Made by a program: the position numbers and the translations under genes. Positions 22,976-31,572 of a stretch of DNA of 33,218 nt are shown here, in pieces. The stretch comes from an uncultured Alphaproteobacteria bacterium. GTDB taxonomy: Bacteria; Pseudomonadota; Alphaproteobacteria; Geminicoccales; Geminicoccaceae. Under the pieces are notes generated by a model. It did no database searches, had not been told where the DNA came from, and saw only the letters and a program-made list of their open reading frames with translations. The stretch is from positions 5,998-39,215 of the forward strand of contig CADEGR010000031.1 in the NCBI GenBank assembly GCA_902826935.1, given 5' to 3'. Within the stretch, counting starts at the first letter, position 1. Every line of letters begins with the position of its first letter.

Positions 22976-25429
22976 CTAGAGCGTGAGCCAGGCCGTGGCC
23001 GGAGCGAGGGGCTTGGCGATCGCCGGCAGGCGCTCGGGGTCCAGGCCGGCTGGCGGCAGCGGCTGGCCGAACAGGTAGCCTTGCGCCTCGTCGCAATCCA
23101 GGCGGCAGAGATGCTCCAGCTGCGCTGGCGTCTCGACGCCCTCGGCCGTCACCGTCATGCCGAGGCTGTGGCCCAGCTTGATCAGGCCGCCGACCAGGGC
23201 GGCGCCATCCGCCTGGACGCCCAGCTCATGCACGAAGGAGCGGTCGATCTTGATCTTGTTGAAGGGAAAGCGGCGCAGATAGCTGATCGAGGCGTAGCCG
23301 GTGCCGAAATCGTCGAGGGCTAGGCCGACGCCGATCTCGCGCAGCTGGCCGAACAGCCGGGCCACGGCGTCGGTATCCTTGAGCAGGACCGATTCGGTGA
23401 CCTCGATCTCGAGCCGCTCCGGCGCGAGGTCGGCGCGGCGCAGCGCGGCCTCGATCTGCTCGGGCAAGCCGTCGCGAAACTGGATCGGCGAGACATTGAT
23501 CGCGATCCGCTCGGGCGCCCGGCCGGCTGCCAGCCATTGCCGCATCTGCGCGCAGGCCTGGCCCAGCACCCAGGCGCCCAGCTCGACGATCAGGCCAGTG
23601 TCCTCGGCGATCGGAATGAGATCGGCCGGGCCGACCTGCTGACCACCGACGCTCGGCCAGCGCAGCAGCGCCTCGAGCCCGATCAGAGCCTGCTCCGGCA
23701 GGCCGACCTGCGGCTGATAATGCAGCTCGAAGGCGCCGTGCTGCAGGCTCTGGCGCATGGCGCTGGCTAGATCCTTGCGGCGCTGCGCGTCCTGCTCCAT
23801 GGCCGGCGAGAACAGGCTGTAGGCGCCGCGACCGCGGGCTTTCGCGTAGTACAGCGCCATGTCGGCGGTCTGCAGCAGCCGCTCCGGCGTCGCCCCGTCG
23901 CGCGGGAACAAGGTGATGCCGATGCTGGTGCCCGAGAAGATCTCGTGGCCGTCGATCAGGAAGGGCTTGGCCAGCGTCGCGATCAGCCGCTCCGCCAGGG
24001 CGCAGGCGGCCTCGGCCTCGCCGATCGTCGGCAGCAGGATCGCGAACTCGTCGCCGCCGAGGCGAGCCGCCGTCTCCTGGACGCGCAGGACGCTGCGCAG
24101 CCGCTCGGTCACCGCCTGCAGCAGCGCGTCGCCGGCGGGATGGCCGATGGTGTCGTTGACCTCCTTGAAGCGATCCAGATCGAGCAGCAGCAGGGCGCCG
24201 GCCCGGCCGGCCGGACCGCACTCCGCCAGCGCCGCCACCAGCCGCGACTGCAGCGCGGCGCGGTTCGGCAGGCTGGTCAACGGATCATGGTGGGCCAGGA
24301 ACTGGATGCGCGCCTCCGCGGCGCGCCGGTCGCTGACGTCGGTCGCCAGCACGATGAAGCCGAGCGGCCGGCCATCGGCCGCCCGGATCGCGTCGCCGCG
24401 CAGATGCAGCTGCGCCAGACGGTCGCCGCCGGCCCGCAGCAGCACCTCGTTGTGCCAGGTGCCCGCGGCGCGCAAGGCGCGGCGCAGCCGGACCGCATCC
24501 TGCGGCCGCACGAACCGCTTGAACAGGTCGCCGCTGGCCGCCGCCGGCGCCGCCGGCAGGGCCAGGAGGCGGCGGCAGGCCGGGTTGACATAGATCAGCT
24601 GGCCTAGGGCGTCCGTGATCACCACGGCATCGGCGCTGCTGTCGACCGCCGCCCGGATCCGCAGCCGCTCCTCGGCGGCCAGCCGGTCCTCGATCTGGCG
24701 GAGCCGCTCCAGCTCCTCGGCCTGCTGCTTGAACACCTGGATCGCGCGCGCCATGTCGCCGATCTCGTCCGGCCGGTCGAGCGCCGGCACCGGCACGCCG
24801 CGCTCGCCGCCGGCCAGCCGGCTCAAGGTCTGCGCCATGCCGCCGAGCGGTGTCGCGATCTGCTTGAAGGTCGCGTGGATGACCGCGAGCACCAGGACGA
24901 GCAGCGGCAGGAACAGGAGCAGGCGCAGCTGGATCTCCTGCCGGATCGCGCTGATCATGCGGGAGGTCCCGACGGTCAGCTCGAGCCGGCCGAGCACGCG
25001 CGGCTCGGCCTGATCCAGATGGACGATCGGCCGCTCGACCGTGAGCGACTTCGGACCAGCGCCGGCCGCGCCGCGCGCGAGGATCACCGCGCCCTGCTCG
25101 TTGCGCACGATGGCGCTCTCGAAATCCGGATCCAGCCGCAAGGCATCGAGCACCGCCTGGGCCTGATGGTCGTTGAAATCCCAGAGCGCTGCCGCCAGGG
25201 CGTCGGCCTGCACGGTCGCGAGCATGCCGGCCCGCTCGGCCAGGGTGCTGAACTGGGCGGCCCGCTCATGGCGCAGCGCATTGATCGCATCCAGGGCGAG
25301 CAGCACCGAGACCAGGCTGCTGACCGTCCACAGGATCCGGCTCTGCAGGCTGCGCCGCCGCCGCTTGCCCGCAGGCGCCACCCGGCGACCGATCGGTGCC
25401 GCCACCGCGTGATCCAAGCCTTCTGCCAT
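22976..25429 (-). CDS. Membrane-bound CHASE8-like/HAMP/PAS/GGDEF/EAL c-di-GMP enzyme
   Basis: This 817-residue protein makes and/or degrades cyclic di-GMP. The order is: TM1 at about 33-50; a periplasmic domain of about 115 residues with LWDFNDHQAQAVLDAL and AIVRNEQGAVI, as in CHASE8-type sensors; TM2 at about 168-187; HAMP; PAS at about 258-372; GGDEF; then EAL. The cyclase motif GGDEF (458-462) is intact. The phosphodiesterase motifs EAL (586-588), DDFGTGYASISYL and TAEGVET also look intact, so it may be bifunctional or switch with the input signal. The ribosome site of the ATG at 25429 is weak. It lies 59 bp downstream of a periplasmic binding-protein gene on the same strand, which may supply its ligand. 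Confidence 0.93.
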   Translation of the reverse strand: MAEGLDHAVAAPIGRRVAPAGKRRRRSLQSRILWTVSSLVSVLLALDAINALRHERAAQFSTLAERAGMLATVQADALAAALWDFNDHQAQAVLDALRLDPDFESAIVRNEQGAVILARGAAGAGPKSLTVERPIVHLDQAEPRVLGRLELTVGTSRMISAIRQEIQLRLLLFLPLLVLVLAVIHATFKQIATPLGGMAQTLSRLAGGERGVPVPALDRPDEIGDMARAIQVFKQQAEELERLRQIEDRLAAEERLRIRAAVDSSADAVVITDALGQLIYVNPACRRLLALPAAPAAASGDLFKRFVRPQDAVRLRRALRAAGTWHNEVLLRAGGDRLAQLHLRGDAIRAADGRPLGFIVLATDVSDRRAAEARIQFLAHHDPLTSLPNRAALQSRLVAALAECGPAGRAGALLLLDLDRFKEVNDTIGHPAGDALLQAVTERLRSVLRVQETAARLGGDEFAILLPTIGEAEAACALAERLIATLAKPFLIDGHEIFSGTSIGITLFPRDGATPERLLQTADMALYYAKARGRGAYSLFSPAMEQDAQRRKDLASAMRQSLQHGAFELHYQPQVGLPEQALIGLEALLRWPSVGGQQVGPADLIPIAEDTGLIVELGAWVLGQACAQMRQWLAAGRAPERIAINVSPIQFRDGLPEQIEAALRRADLAPERLEIEVTESVLLKDTDAVARLFGQLREIGVGLALDDFGTGYASISYLRRFPFNKIKIDRSFVHELGVQADGAALVGGLIKLGHSLGMTVTAEGVETPAQLEHLCRLDCDEAQGYLFGQPLPPAGLDPERLPAIAKPLAPATAWLTL

Positions 25430-25488
25430 GCGCCGTCACCAGGCCCAAAGCAGGCTGGTGCCCCGACCCGACGACCCGTGGCCGGGCC

Positions 25489-26283
25489 TCACTGGATCTC
25501 GGCTCCCGCCCAGTCGGTCAGGTTGTAGCGGCGGAGCAGCTCGGCCAAGCGGCCCGACGCCCGCAGCCGCTGCACGCCCTCGTCGACCAGGCGCTTGTAG
25601 AGGGCCGCCTTGGGTGCCGCCGGCGAGAACGCGACATAGACCGGCTCGGCCTCGCTGCGCCAGACGATCTCGATCCGGTCGGCCAGGCCCAGGGTGCCGA
25701 TCGTCGACTGCACGCGGTTGCGGTCGTCGACGATCACATCGACCCGGCCGGCCGCCAGCTTGCGCAGATTGCGGATCAGCGCATCGTCGCCGGCCAGCAG
25801 CTGGACCCGGCTTGGATCCTGGCCATGGGCTGCGAGGAAGCCGGCGATCGGACCGCTATACCCATAGCCCGCGACCCCGCCGACCACGCGCCCCGCGAAC
25901 GGATCGCCCGTGCTCGCCAGGCGCTCGCCGCGGCGCATGGCATAGACATCCTGGGTCACCCCGAGCGGCTGCGAGAACAGAAAGTCCGGCGCCTCGTCGG
26001 GCACCGCGCCCAGCACCGCCTCGTACAGGCCCCGCCGGGTCTCCTCGATGCTGCGGCTCCAATTGAGCGTGCGATAATCGATCTCGTGGCCGGCGGCGCG
26101 GAACACCTCGGCCAGGATCTCGACCATGTAGCCCGGCTGCCGGGCGGCCGGCTCGCAATTGAACGGGCACCAGGCATCCGCCCGCAGCCGGATCACGTCC
26201 GCGCTGCCAGCTGCCGGCGCCTGCAGCAGGCCCAGCAGCAGCCCGATCATCGCCTTGCCCCAGCATCGCGCCCGCATTCGCAT
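25489..26283 (-). CDS. Periplasmic substrate-binding protein, family 3 (SBP_bac_3)
   Basis: From the ATG at 26283 this is a 264-residue exported protein: signal peptide at about 1-28 (GLLLGLLQAPAAGSA), then a bilobed family 3 binding fold. Visible family features are ADAWCPFNCEP with two cysteines, GYMVEILAEVFRAAGHEIDY, RSIEETRRGLYEAVLG, the hinge-like VDVIVDDRN, and a C-terminal LRRYNLTDW. Such proteins bind polar amino acids or related small molecules for ABC importers or receptors. No permease or ATPase of that class is adjacent. Instead the GGDEF-EAL sensor gene follows, so a signalling role is plausible. AGGG lies 6 nt before the chosen ATG; a GTG at 26304 is in frame too. Confidence 0.88.
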   Translation of the reverse strand: MRMRARCWGKAMIGLLLGLLQAPAAGSADVIRLRADAWCPFNCEPAARQPGYMVEILAEVFRAAGHEIDYRTLNWSRSIEETRRGLYEAVLGAVPDEAPDFLFSQPLGVTQDVYAMRRGERLASTGDPFAGRVVGGVAGYGYSGPIAGFLAAHGQDPSRVQLLAGDDALIRNLRKLAAGRVDVIVDDRNRVQSTIGTLGLADRIEIVWRSEAEPVYVAFSPAAPKAALYKRLVDEGVQRLRASGRLAELLRRYNLTDWAGAEIQ

Positions 26284-26457
26284 CCTCAGCCCTGACGGCA
26301 GCACCGAGCGCCGCTCGCGGCGGCACGCCCAGAGCTTGCCGCACCCGCCCTAATAAAGGCTTAAGCAAGCCGCCCCGCCGATCCGCCGCCCCGATTCGGC
26401 TCCCCATGGCACCCGGCCATGCTCTAAGTTGGCCAGGCAACCACGAAGGAGCCCGCC

Positions 26458-26958
26458 ATGGCCGACGCGCCGAATACCAGCCAGCCGATCGATCCCGGGG
26501 TCCGGATCGGCCATGTCCATCTCAAGGTCGCGGATCTCGAGCGGGCGCTAGGCTTCTATTGCGGCGTGCTGGGCTTCACCCTGATGCAGCGCTTCGGCCG
26601 GCAGGCGGCGTTCATCTCGGCCGGGGGCTACCATCACCATATCGGCCTCAACACCTGGGAGAGCCAAGGCGGCCAGCCGCCGGCCCCGGGCACGACCGGC
26701 CTCTATCATCTGGCGATCCTGTACCCGACCCGGGCCAAGCTGGCCGAGGCCTTGCACCGGCTGATCGCTGCCAAAATCCCGCTCGATGGCGCCGCCGACC
26801 ATGGCGTCAGCGAGGCGCTCTATCTGCACGATCCCGACCACAACGGCGTCGAGCTCTATTGGGATCGGCCCGAGGCGGACTGGCCGCGGGGCGCCGATGG
26901 CGGGCTCGCCATGTTCACGCATCGGTTGGATCTGGACGATCTTCTACGGGCCGCCTGA
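26458..26958 (+). CDS. VOC-fold (glyoxalase/bleomycin resistance/extradiol dioxygenase) protein
   Basis: This 166-residue protein starts at an ATG with a strong AAGGAG site 8 nt upstream. Two paired beta-alpha-beta-beta-beta modules of the vicinal-oxygen-chelate fold are visible. Likely metal ligands are the His in GHVHLKV (H19/H21), H84 in LYHLAILYP and E132 in NGVELYWDRP. The N-terminal phrase DPGVRIGHVHLKVADLERAL is like Bacillus CatE-type catechol 2,3-dioxygenases and their paralogues. Glyoxalase-like or ring-cleavage activity is possible, and I cannot pick the substrate. It diverges from the binding-protein/GGDEF-EAL pair across about 175 bp and is followed by a separate promoter for the ABC cluster. 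Confidence 0.88.
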   Translation: MADAPNTSQPIDPGVRIGHVHLKVADLERALGFYCGVLGFTLMQRFGRQAAFISAGGYHHHIGLNTWESQGGQPPAPGTTGLYHLAILYPTRAKLAEALHRLIAAKIPLDGAADHGVSEALYLHDPDHNGVELYWDRPEADWPRGADGGLAMFTHRLDLDDLLRAA

Positions 26959-26973
26959 TCGCGGCCTGGGCGA

Positions 26974-27002
26974 TCGACCGGGCCGCCCGGCTGCGCTAGA
27001 TT
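26974..27002 (+). promoter_or_regulatory. Candidate promoter of the ABC/formamidase operon
   Basis: -35 TCGACC (26974-26979), 17-bp spacer, -10 TAGATT (26997-27002), about 60 nt before the ATG at 27069. The spacer contains a GC palindrome (CCGGGCCGCCCGG) that could be an operator or the end of the VOC transcript. Confidence 0.4.
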
Positions 27003-27068
27003 GCCCGCCAACGGATCAGACAATCAACAAGCCGGCGCCGGCCGGTGTTCACTTTCGAGGGGACAGGG

Positions 27069-28700
27069 ATGCACAGCTTGTTGCGGATCTCGACGCTGCT
27101 GGCACCACTCATCGCGACCACGCTGGGCGGGCTGCCGGCGGCCGCGGACGAGATCAAGCAGGGCGGCCAGATGATCGTCACCTACAAGGACGACGTCAGC
27201 ACCCTCGATCCCGCGATCGGCTATGACTGGCAGAACTGGTCGATCATCAAGAGCCTGTTCAACGGCCTGATGGACTACAAGCCCGGCACCACCGAGCTGG
27301 TGCCGGATCTGGCCGCAAGCTACGAGATGACGCCCGACGGCCTGACCTACATCTTCAAGCTGCAGCCGGGCGTGAAGTTCCACAATGGCCGCGCCGTGAC
27401 CGCGGACGACGTCAAATGGTCGATCGAGCGGGCGGTCAGGCCGGCGACGCAAAGCCCAGGCCAAGGCTTCTTCAGCATGATCGCGGGCTATGACGAGGTC
27501 GCCGGCGGCAAGGCCGAGACGCTCTCGGGCATCACGGCCGTCGATCCGCAGACCGTCCAGATCACGCTCAGCCAGCCGAACGCGACCTTCCTGCACGTCA
27601 TGGCGATCAATTTCAGCTTCGCCGTGCCCAAGGAGGCGGTCGAGGAGTTCGGCGAGGATTTCGGCAAGCATCCGGTCGGCACCGGCGCCTTCAAGATGAC
27701 CGAGTGGACGCTCGGCCAGCGCCTGGTCCTGGAGCGCAACCCGGACTATTTCCACGCCGGCCTGCCCAAGCTGGACCGGATCGAGTTCCAGTTCGGCCAG
27801 GAGCCGCTGGTGGCCCTCCTGCGGCTGCAGCAGGGCGAGGTCGACATCCTGGGCGACCAGATCCCGCCGGCCAAGTTCCTCGAGGTCAAGAACGACCCGG
27901 CCAATGCCGGCATGATCATCCAGGGCAACCAGCTGCACACCGGCTACGTCACGATGAACGTCAAGATGCCGCCTTTCGACAATCTGAAGGTGCGCCAGGC
28001 GGTCAACCACGCGATCAACAAGGAGCGGATCGTCAAGATCATCAACGGCCGCGCCGTGCCGGCCAACCAGCCGCTGCCGCCCGCCATGCCGGGCTATGAC
28101 CAAGCTTATCAAGGCTACGCCTACGATCCGGCCAAGGCCAAGGCGCTGCTGCAGGAGGCCGGCTTCGCCGACGGCTTCGCGACCGAGCTGCTGGCGATGA
28201 ACACCGATCCCAACCCGCGCATCGCCCAGGCGATCCAGCAGGATCTGGCGGCGGTCGGGATCAAGGCGGAGCTGAAGGCGCTGGCCCAGGCCAATGTCAT
28301 CGCGGCCGGCGGCGAGCCCGGCCAGGCGCCGATGATCTGGTCCGGCGGCATGGCCTGGATCGCCGATTTCCCGGATCCCTCCAACTTCTACGGCCCGATC
28401 CTGGGCTGCGGCGGGGCGGTGCCGGGCGGCTGGAACTGGGCCTGGTATTGCAACGAGGAGCTGGACCAGCAGGCGGCCGCGGCCGATGCGATCACCGATC
28501 CGGCCAAGCAGGCAGAGCGCCTCGCGGCCTGGCGCAAGATCTATGGCGGGGTCATGGCGGATGCGCCCTGGGCGCCGGTGTTCAACGAGCTGCGCTTCAC
28601 CATGAAGTCGGAGCGCCTGGGCGGGCCGGATGCGATCTTCGTCGATCCGGTCCACATCCCCGTCCACTATGTCCAGGTCTATGCCAAAGATGCCCAGTAG
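27069..28700 (+). CDS. Peptide-type ABC transporter substrate-binding protein, family 5 (DppA/OppA-like)
   Basis: This 543-residue periplasmic binding protein has a signal peptide at about 1-26 (GGLPAAA|D). It then shows family 5 signatures: STLDPAIGYDWQNWSIIKSL, LVPDLAASYEMTPDGLTYIF, LQPGVKFHNGRAVTADDV, HPVGTGAFKMTEW, LERNPDYF, LKVRQAVNHAIN and YDPAKAKALLQEAGF. Family members deliver di/oligopeptides, nickel chelates, opines or amides to ABC permeases. GAGGGGA lies just before the ATG at 27069; a GTG at 27045 is in frame but less likely. It leads a four-gene operon with a formamidase and two ATPases. The formamidase suggests an amide or short-peptide cargo, which is inference. Confidence 0.94.
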   Translation: MHSLLRISTLLAPLIATTLGGLPAAADEIKQGGQMIVTYKDDVSTLDPAIGYDWQNWSIIKSLFNGLMDYKPGTTELVPDLAASYEMTPDGLTYIFKLQPGVKFHNGRAVTADDVKWSIERAVRPATQSPGQGFFSMIAGYDEVAGGKAETLSGITAVDPQTVQITLSQPNATFLHVMAINFSFAVPKEAVEEFGEDFGKHPVGTGAFKMTEWTLGQRLVLERNPDYFHAGLPKLDRIEFQFGQEPLVALLRLQQGEVDILGDQIPPAKFLEVKNDPANAGMIIQGNQLHTGYVTMNVKMPPFDNLKVRQAVNHAINKERIVKIINGRAVPANQPLPPAMPGYDQAYQGYAYDPAKAKALLQEAGFADGFATELLAMNTDPNPRIAQAIQQDLAAVGIKAELKALAQANVIAAGGEPGQAPMIWSGGMAWIADFPDPSNFYGPILGCGGAVPGGWNWAWYCNEELDQQAAAADAITDPAKQAERLAAWRKIYGGVMADAPWAPVFNELRFTMKSERLGGPDAIFVDPVHIPVHYVQVYAKDAQ

Positions 28701-29634
28701 CCCCGTCCGCACGATCCACCAGCACCAGCATCATCTGGGCTGGGACCGGGCCAACACTCCGGCGCTGACCGTGGCGCCGGGCAGCACCGTGACCTTCGAG
28801 ACGGTCGACAGCTCGGGCGGCCAGCTGGGCCAAGGCGCCACCGTCGCCGACATCGCCAAGCTCGACTTCAGCAAGGTCAACCCGGTGACCGGGCCGCTGT
28901 TCGTGGACGGCGCCGAGCCCGGCGATGCGTTGAAGGTCACGATCGAGGCGTTCCAGCCGTCGGGCTGGGGCTGGACCGCCAACATTCCGGGCTTCGGGCT
29001 GCTGGCCGAGCAGTTCACCGAGCCCGCCTTGCAGCTCTGGCAGTATGACGCGGCCACGCTGGCGCCGGCGATGTATGGCCCGGGCGGGCGGGTGCCGCTC
29101 AAGCCCTTCGTCGGCACGATCGGCCTAGCGCTAGCCGAGGCCGGGACCCACGGCATCGTCCCGCCGCGCCGGGTCGGCGGCAACATGGACGTGCGCGATC
29201 TGGCGGCCGGCACGGTCTTGTATCTGCCGGTCGAGGTGGCGGGCGGCCTGTTCTCGCTGGGCGACACCCATGCCGCCCAGGGCGACGGCGAGGTCTGCGG
29301 CACGGCGATCGAGAGCCCGATGGCGGTGACGCTGAGCGTCGATCTGGTCAAGGGCGCCAAGCTGCCCTTCCCACGCTTCACCACGCCTGGCCCGGTCAGC
29401 CGGCATCTCGACGGCAAGGGCTACGAGGTCACGACCGGGATCGGCCCGGATCTGTTCCAGGCGGCGCGCGATGCGGTCAGCGCCATGGTCGACCTGCTCG
29501 CGGACCGCTTCGGCCTGGCGCCGGTCGACGCCTACATGCTGTGCAGCGTCTGCGCCGATCTCAGGATCTCGGAGATCGTCGACCAGCCGAACTGGGTGGT
29601 CTCGTTCTACTTCCCACGGATCGTGTTCGAGTAG
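28690..29634 (+). CDS. Acetamidase/formamidase (FmdA/AmdA family)
   Basis: This 314-residue amidase hydrolyses formamide or acetamide-type substrates to the acid and ammonia. The family hallmark DTHAAQGDGEVCGTAIE is present, with QGDGEVCGTAIE at 197-208. FSKVNPVTGPLFVDGAEPGD, RRVGGNMDVRDLAAGT and the C-terminal LRISEIVDQPNWVVSFYFPR also fit. The protein has no signal peptide, so it is cytoplasmic. Its start overlaps the binding-protein gene by 11 bp (ATG at 28690; another in-frame ATG lies at 28681), so they are co-translated. Set between a peptide-type binding protein and two ATPases, it probably processes the imported compound to release nitrogen. Confidence 0.93.
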   Translation: MPSSPVRTIHQHQHHLGWDRANTPALTVAPGSTVTFETVDSSGGQLGQGATVADIAKLDFSKVNPVTGPLFVDGAEPGDALKVTIEAFQPSGWGWTANIPGFGLLAEQFTEPALQLWQYDAATLAPAMYGPGGRVPLKPFVGTIGLALAEAGTHGIVPPRRVGGNMDVRDLAAGTVLYLPVEVAGGLFSLGDTHAAQGDGEVCGTAIESPMAVTLSVDLVKGAKLPFPRFTTPGPVSRHLDGKGYEVTTGIGPDLFQAARDAVSAMVDLLADRFGLAPVDAYMLCSVCADLRISEIVDQPNWVVSFYFPRIVFE

Positions 29635-29649
29635 GCGCCGCCGCGGTTC

Positions 29650-30612
29650 ATGGCCCTGCTCGCGGTCGAGCACCTGACCATCAGCTTTGCCGGCGCGGAC
29701 GGGCCGGTGCCGGTGGTCCAGGACCTGTCGTTCGCGGTCGGGCCGGGCCGGATCGTCGGGCTGGTCGGCGAATCGGGCTGCGGCAAGAGCGTCACTGCGC
29801 GCGCCGTGATGGGGCTGCTGCCGCGGCCGCAAGCGCGGATCGAGCAGGGCCGGATCCTGCTGGCGGGCCAGGATCTGCTGCGCCTGAGCGAGCGCCAGCT
29901 GCGCGGCTTGCGCGGCAACCAGGTCGGCATGATCTTCCAGGAGCCGATGACCAGCCTCAACCCGACCTGGCCGATCGGCTGCCAGATCGAGGAGGCGCTC
30001 TGGCTGCACCAGAAGCTGGACCGGTCCGCGCGCCGGGCGCGGGTGCTGGAGCTGCTGCAGCTGGTGGGCTTCGGCGCGCCGGAGCGGCGCCTTGGCCAAT
30101 ATCCCCATGAGCTGTCCGGCGGGCTGCGCCAGCGCGCGATGATCGCCATGGCGCTGGCCTGCGCGCCCAAGCTGCTGATCGCGGACGAGCCGACCACCGC
30201 CCTCGACGTCACGATCCAGGCCCAGATCCTGGACCTCCTGCTGCGGCTGCGCGCCGAGCTTGGCATGGCGATTCTCTTGATCACCCATGATCTGGGCGTG
30301 GTCGCGGAGAATGCCGACGAGGTGGTGGTGATGTATGCCGGCAGGCTCGCGGAGCGGGCCGGCGTGCGGGCGCTGTTCGAAGCCCCCCGCCATCCCTATA
30401 CGCAGGGCCTCCTGGCCTCGATGCCGCGGCTGGAGCGGCCAGCGGGCCGGCTGGCGACGATCCCGGGCAGCGTGCCCGCGCCGCGGCTGCGGCCGCGGGG
30501 CTGCCCCTTCGCCGGCCGCTGCCCGCGCGCTTTGCCCCGCTGCCCAGGGGAGATGCCGCCCTTGGTCGAGGCCGGCCCCGACCATGCCTTCGCCTGCTGG
30601 AATCCGGCATGA
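29650..30612 (+). CDS. Dipeptide/oligopeptide ABC transporter ATP-binding protein, DppD-like
   Basis: This 320-residue ATPase has Walker A GESGCGKS (40-47), Q-loop FQEPMTSLNP, signature LSGGLRQR (155-162), Walker B LLIADEPTTALD (175-186) and H-loop ITHDLG. The C-terminal oligo_HPY region has HPYTQGLL and cysteines in RGCPFAGRCPRALPRC, typical of DppD/OppD. It energises import together with a DppF-like partner, and its stop overlaps that partner's start (ATGA). The ribosome site before the ATG at 29650 is poor. No DppB/DppC permease genes lie in the cluster. Confidence 0.95.
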   Translation: MALLAVEHLTISFAGADGPVPVVQDLSFAVGPGRIVGLVGESGCGKSVTARAVMGLLPRPQARIEQGRILLAGQDLLRLSERQLRGLRGNQVGMIFQEPMTSLNPTWPIGCQIEEALWLHQKLDRSARRARVLELLQLVGFGAPERRLGQYPHELSGGLRQRAMIAMALACAPKLLIADEPTTALDVTIQAQILDLLLRLRAELGMAILLITHDLGVVAENADEVVVMYAGRLAERAGVRALFEAPRHPYTQGLLASMPRLERPAGRLATIPGSVPAPRLRPRGCPFAGRCPRALPRCPGEMPPLVEAGPDHAFACWNPA

Positions 30613-31565
30613 GCGAGCCATTGCTGGCGGTGCGCGCGCTGGCGAAGCATTTCCACCGGCCGAATGGCGCGGTCTTGCGGGCGGTGGCGGGCGTCAGCTT
30701 CGAGCAGGCGGCTGGCAGCAGCCTCGGCATCGTCGGCGAATCGGGCTGCGGCAAGTCGACCCTTGCGCGCACGCTGTTGCGCCTGATCGAGCCCTCGGCC
30801 GGCAGCATCCGCTTCAACGGGGTCGAGCTGACGGGGCTGCGCGGCCGGGCGCTGCGGGCGGTGCGGCGCGATCTCCAGCTGGTGTTCCAGGACCCGTTCG
30901 CCTCGCTCGACCCGCGCATGCGGATCGGCGCCAGCCTGGAAGAGCCCTTGATCGTGCACCGGCTGGGCGAGCGGGCGGCGCGCCAGGCCCGGGTCGCAGA
31001 GCTGCTGGCGCTGGTCGGGCTGGAGCCGGGTGCGGCCTTGCGCTATCCGCATGAATTTTCGGGCGGCCAGCGGCAGCGGATCGGGATCGCGCGAGCGCTG
31101 GCGGCCGCACCCAAGCTGGTGGTGGCGGACGAGCCGGTCTCGGCGCTCGATGTCTCGATCCAGGCGCAGATCCTGAACCTCCTGGCCGATCTGCGCGCCG
31201 GGCTGGGCCTGTCCTACCTGATCATCTCCCATGATCTGGCGGTGATCCGGCAGATCTGCGATCAGGTGGCGGTGATGTATCTGGGCCAGTTCGTGGAGCA
31301 GGGTCCGGCCGAGCGGATCTATGCCGCCCCCGGCCATCCCTACACCCAGGCGCTGCTCTCGGCGGTGCCGCAGCCCGATCCGGAGCGCCAGCGCACGCGG
31401 ATCGTGCTGAGCGGCGACGTGCCCAATCCGGAGCAGCCGCCGGCCGGCTGCCCGTTCCATCCGCGCTGTCCGATGGTCATGGCGCGCTGCCGGACCGAGC
31501 CGCCGGCCGCCCGCGATCTCGGCAGCGCGGCCGCGCCGCAGCTGGTCCGCTGCCATCTGTACTGA
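30609..31565 (+). CDS. Dipeptide/oligopeptide ABC transporter ATP-binding protein, DppF-like
   Basis: This 318-residue ATPase has Walker A GESGCGKST (43-51), Q-loop FQDPFASLDP, signature FSGGQRQR (150-157), Walker B LVVADEPVSALD and H-loop ISHDLAV. The C-terminal HPYTQALLSAVP and CPFHPRCPMVMARC match DppF/OppF. It is translationally coupled to the DppD-like gene (ATGA). It is the last gene of the operon. A palindrome, CTGAG/CTCAG with a 5-nt loop at 31562-31576, overlaps the stop codon and may help end transcription, although no T run follows. The CBS-domain gene converges 7 bp downstream. Confidence 0.95.
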   Translation: MSEPLLAVRALAKHFHRPNGAVLRAVAGVSFEQAAGSSLGIVGESGCGKSTLARTLLRLIEPSAGSIRFNGVELTGLRGRALRAVRRDLQLVFQDPFASLDPRMRIGASLEEPLIVHRLGERAARQARVAELLALVGLEPGAALRYPHEFSGGQRQRIGIARALAAAPKLVVADEPVSALDVSIQAQILNLLADLRAGLGLSYLIISHDLAVIRQICDQVAVMYLGQFVEQGPAERIYAAPGHPYTQALLSAVPQPDPERQRTRIVLSGDVPNPEQPPAGCPFHPRCPMVMARCRTEPPAARDLGSAAAPQLVRCHLY

Positions 31566-31572
31566 GCCAGGC

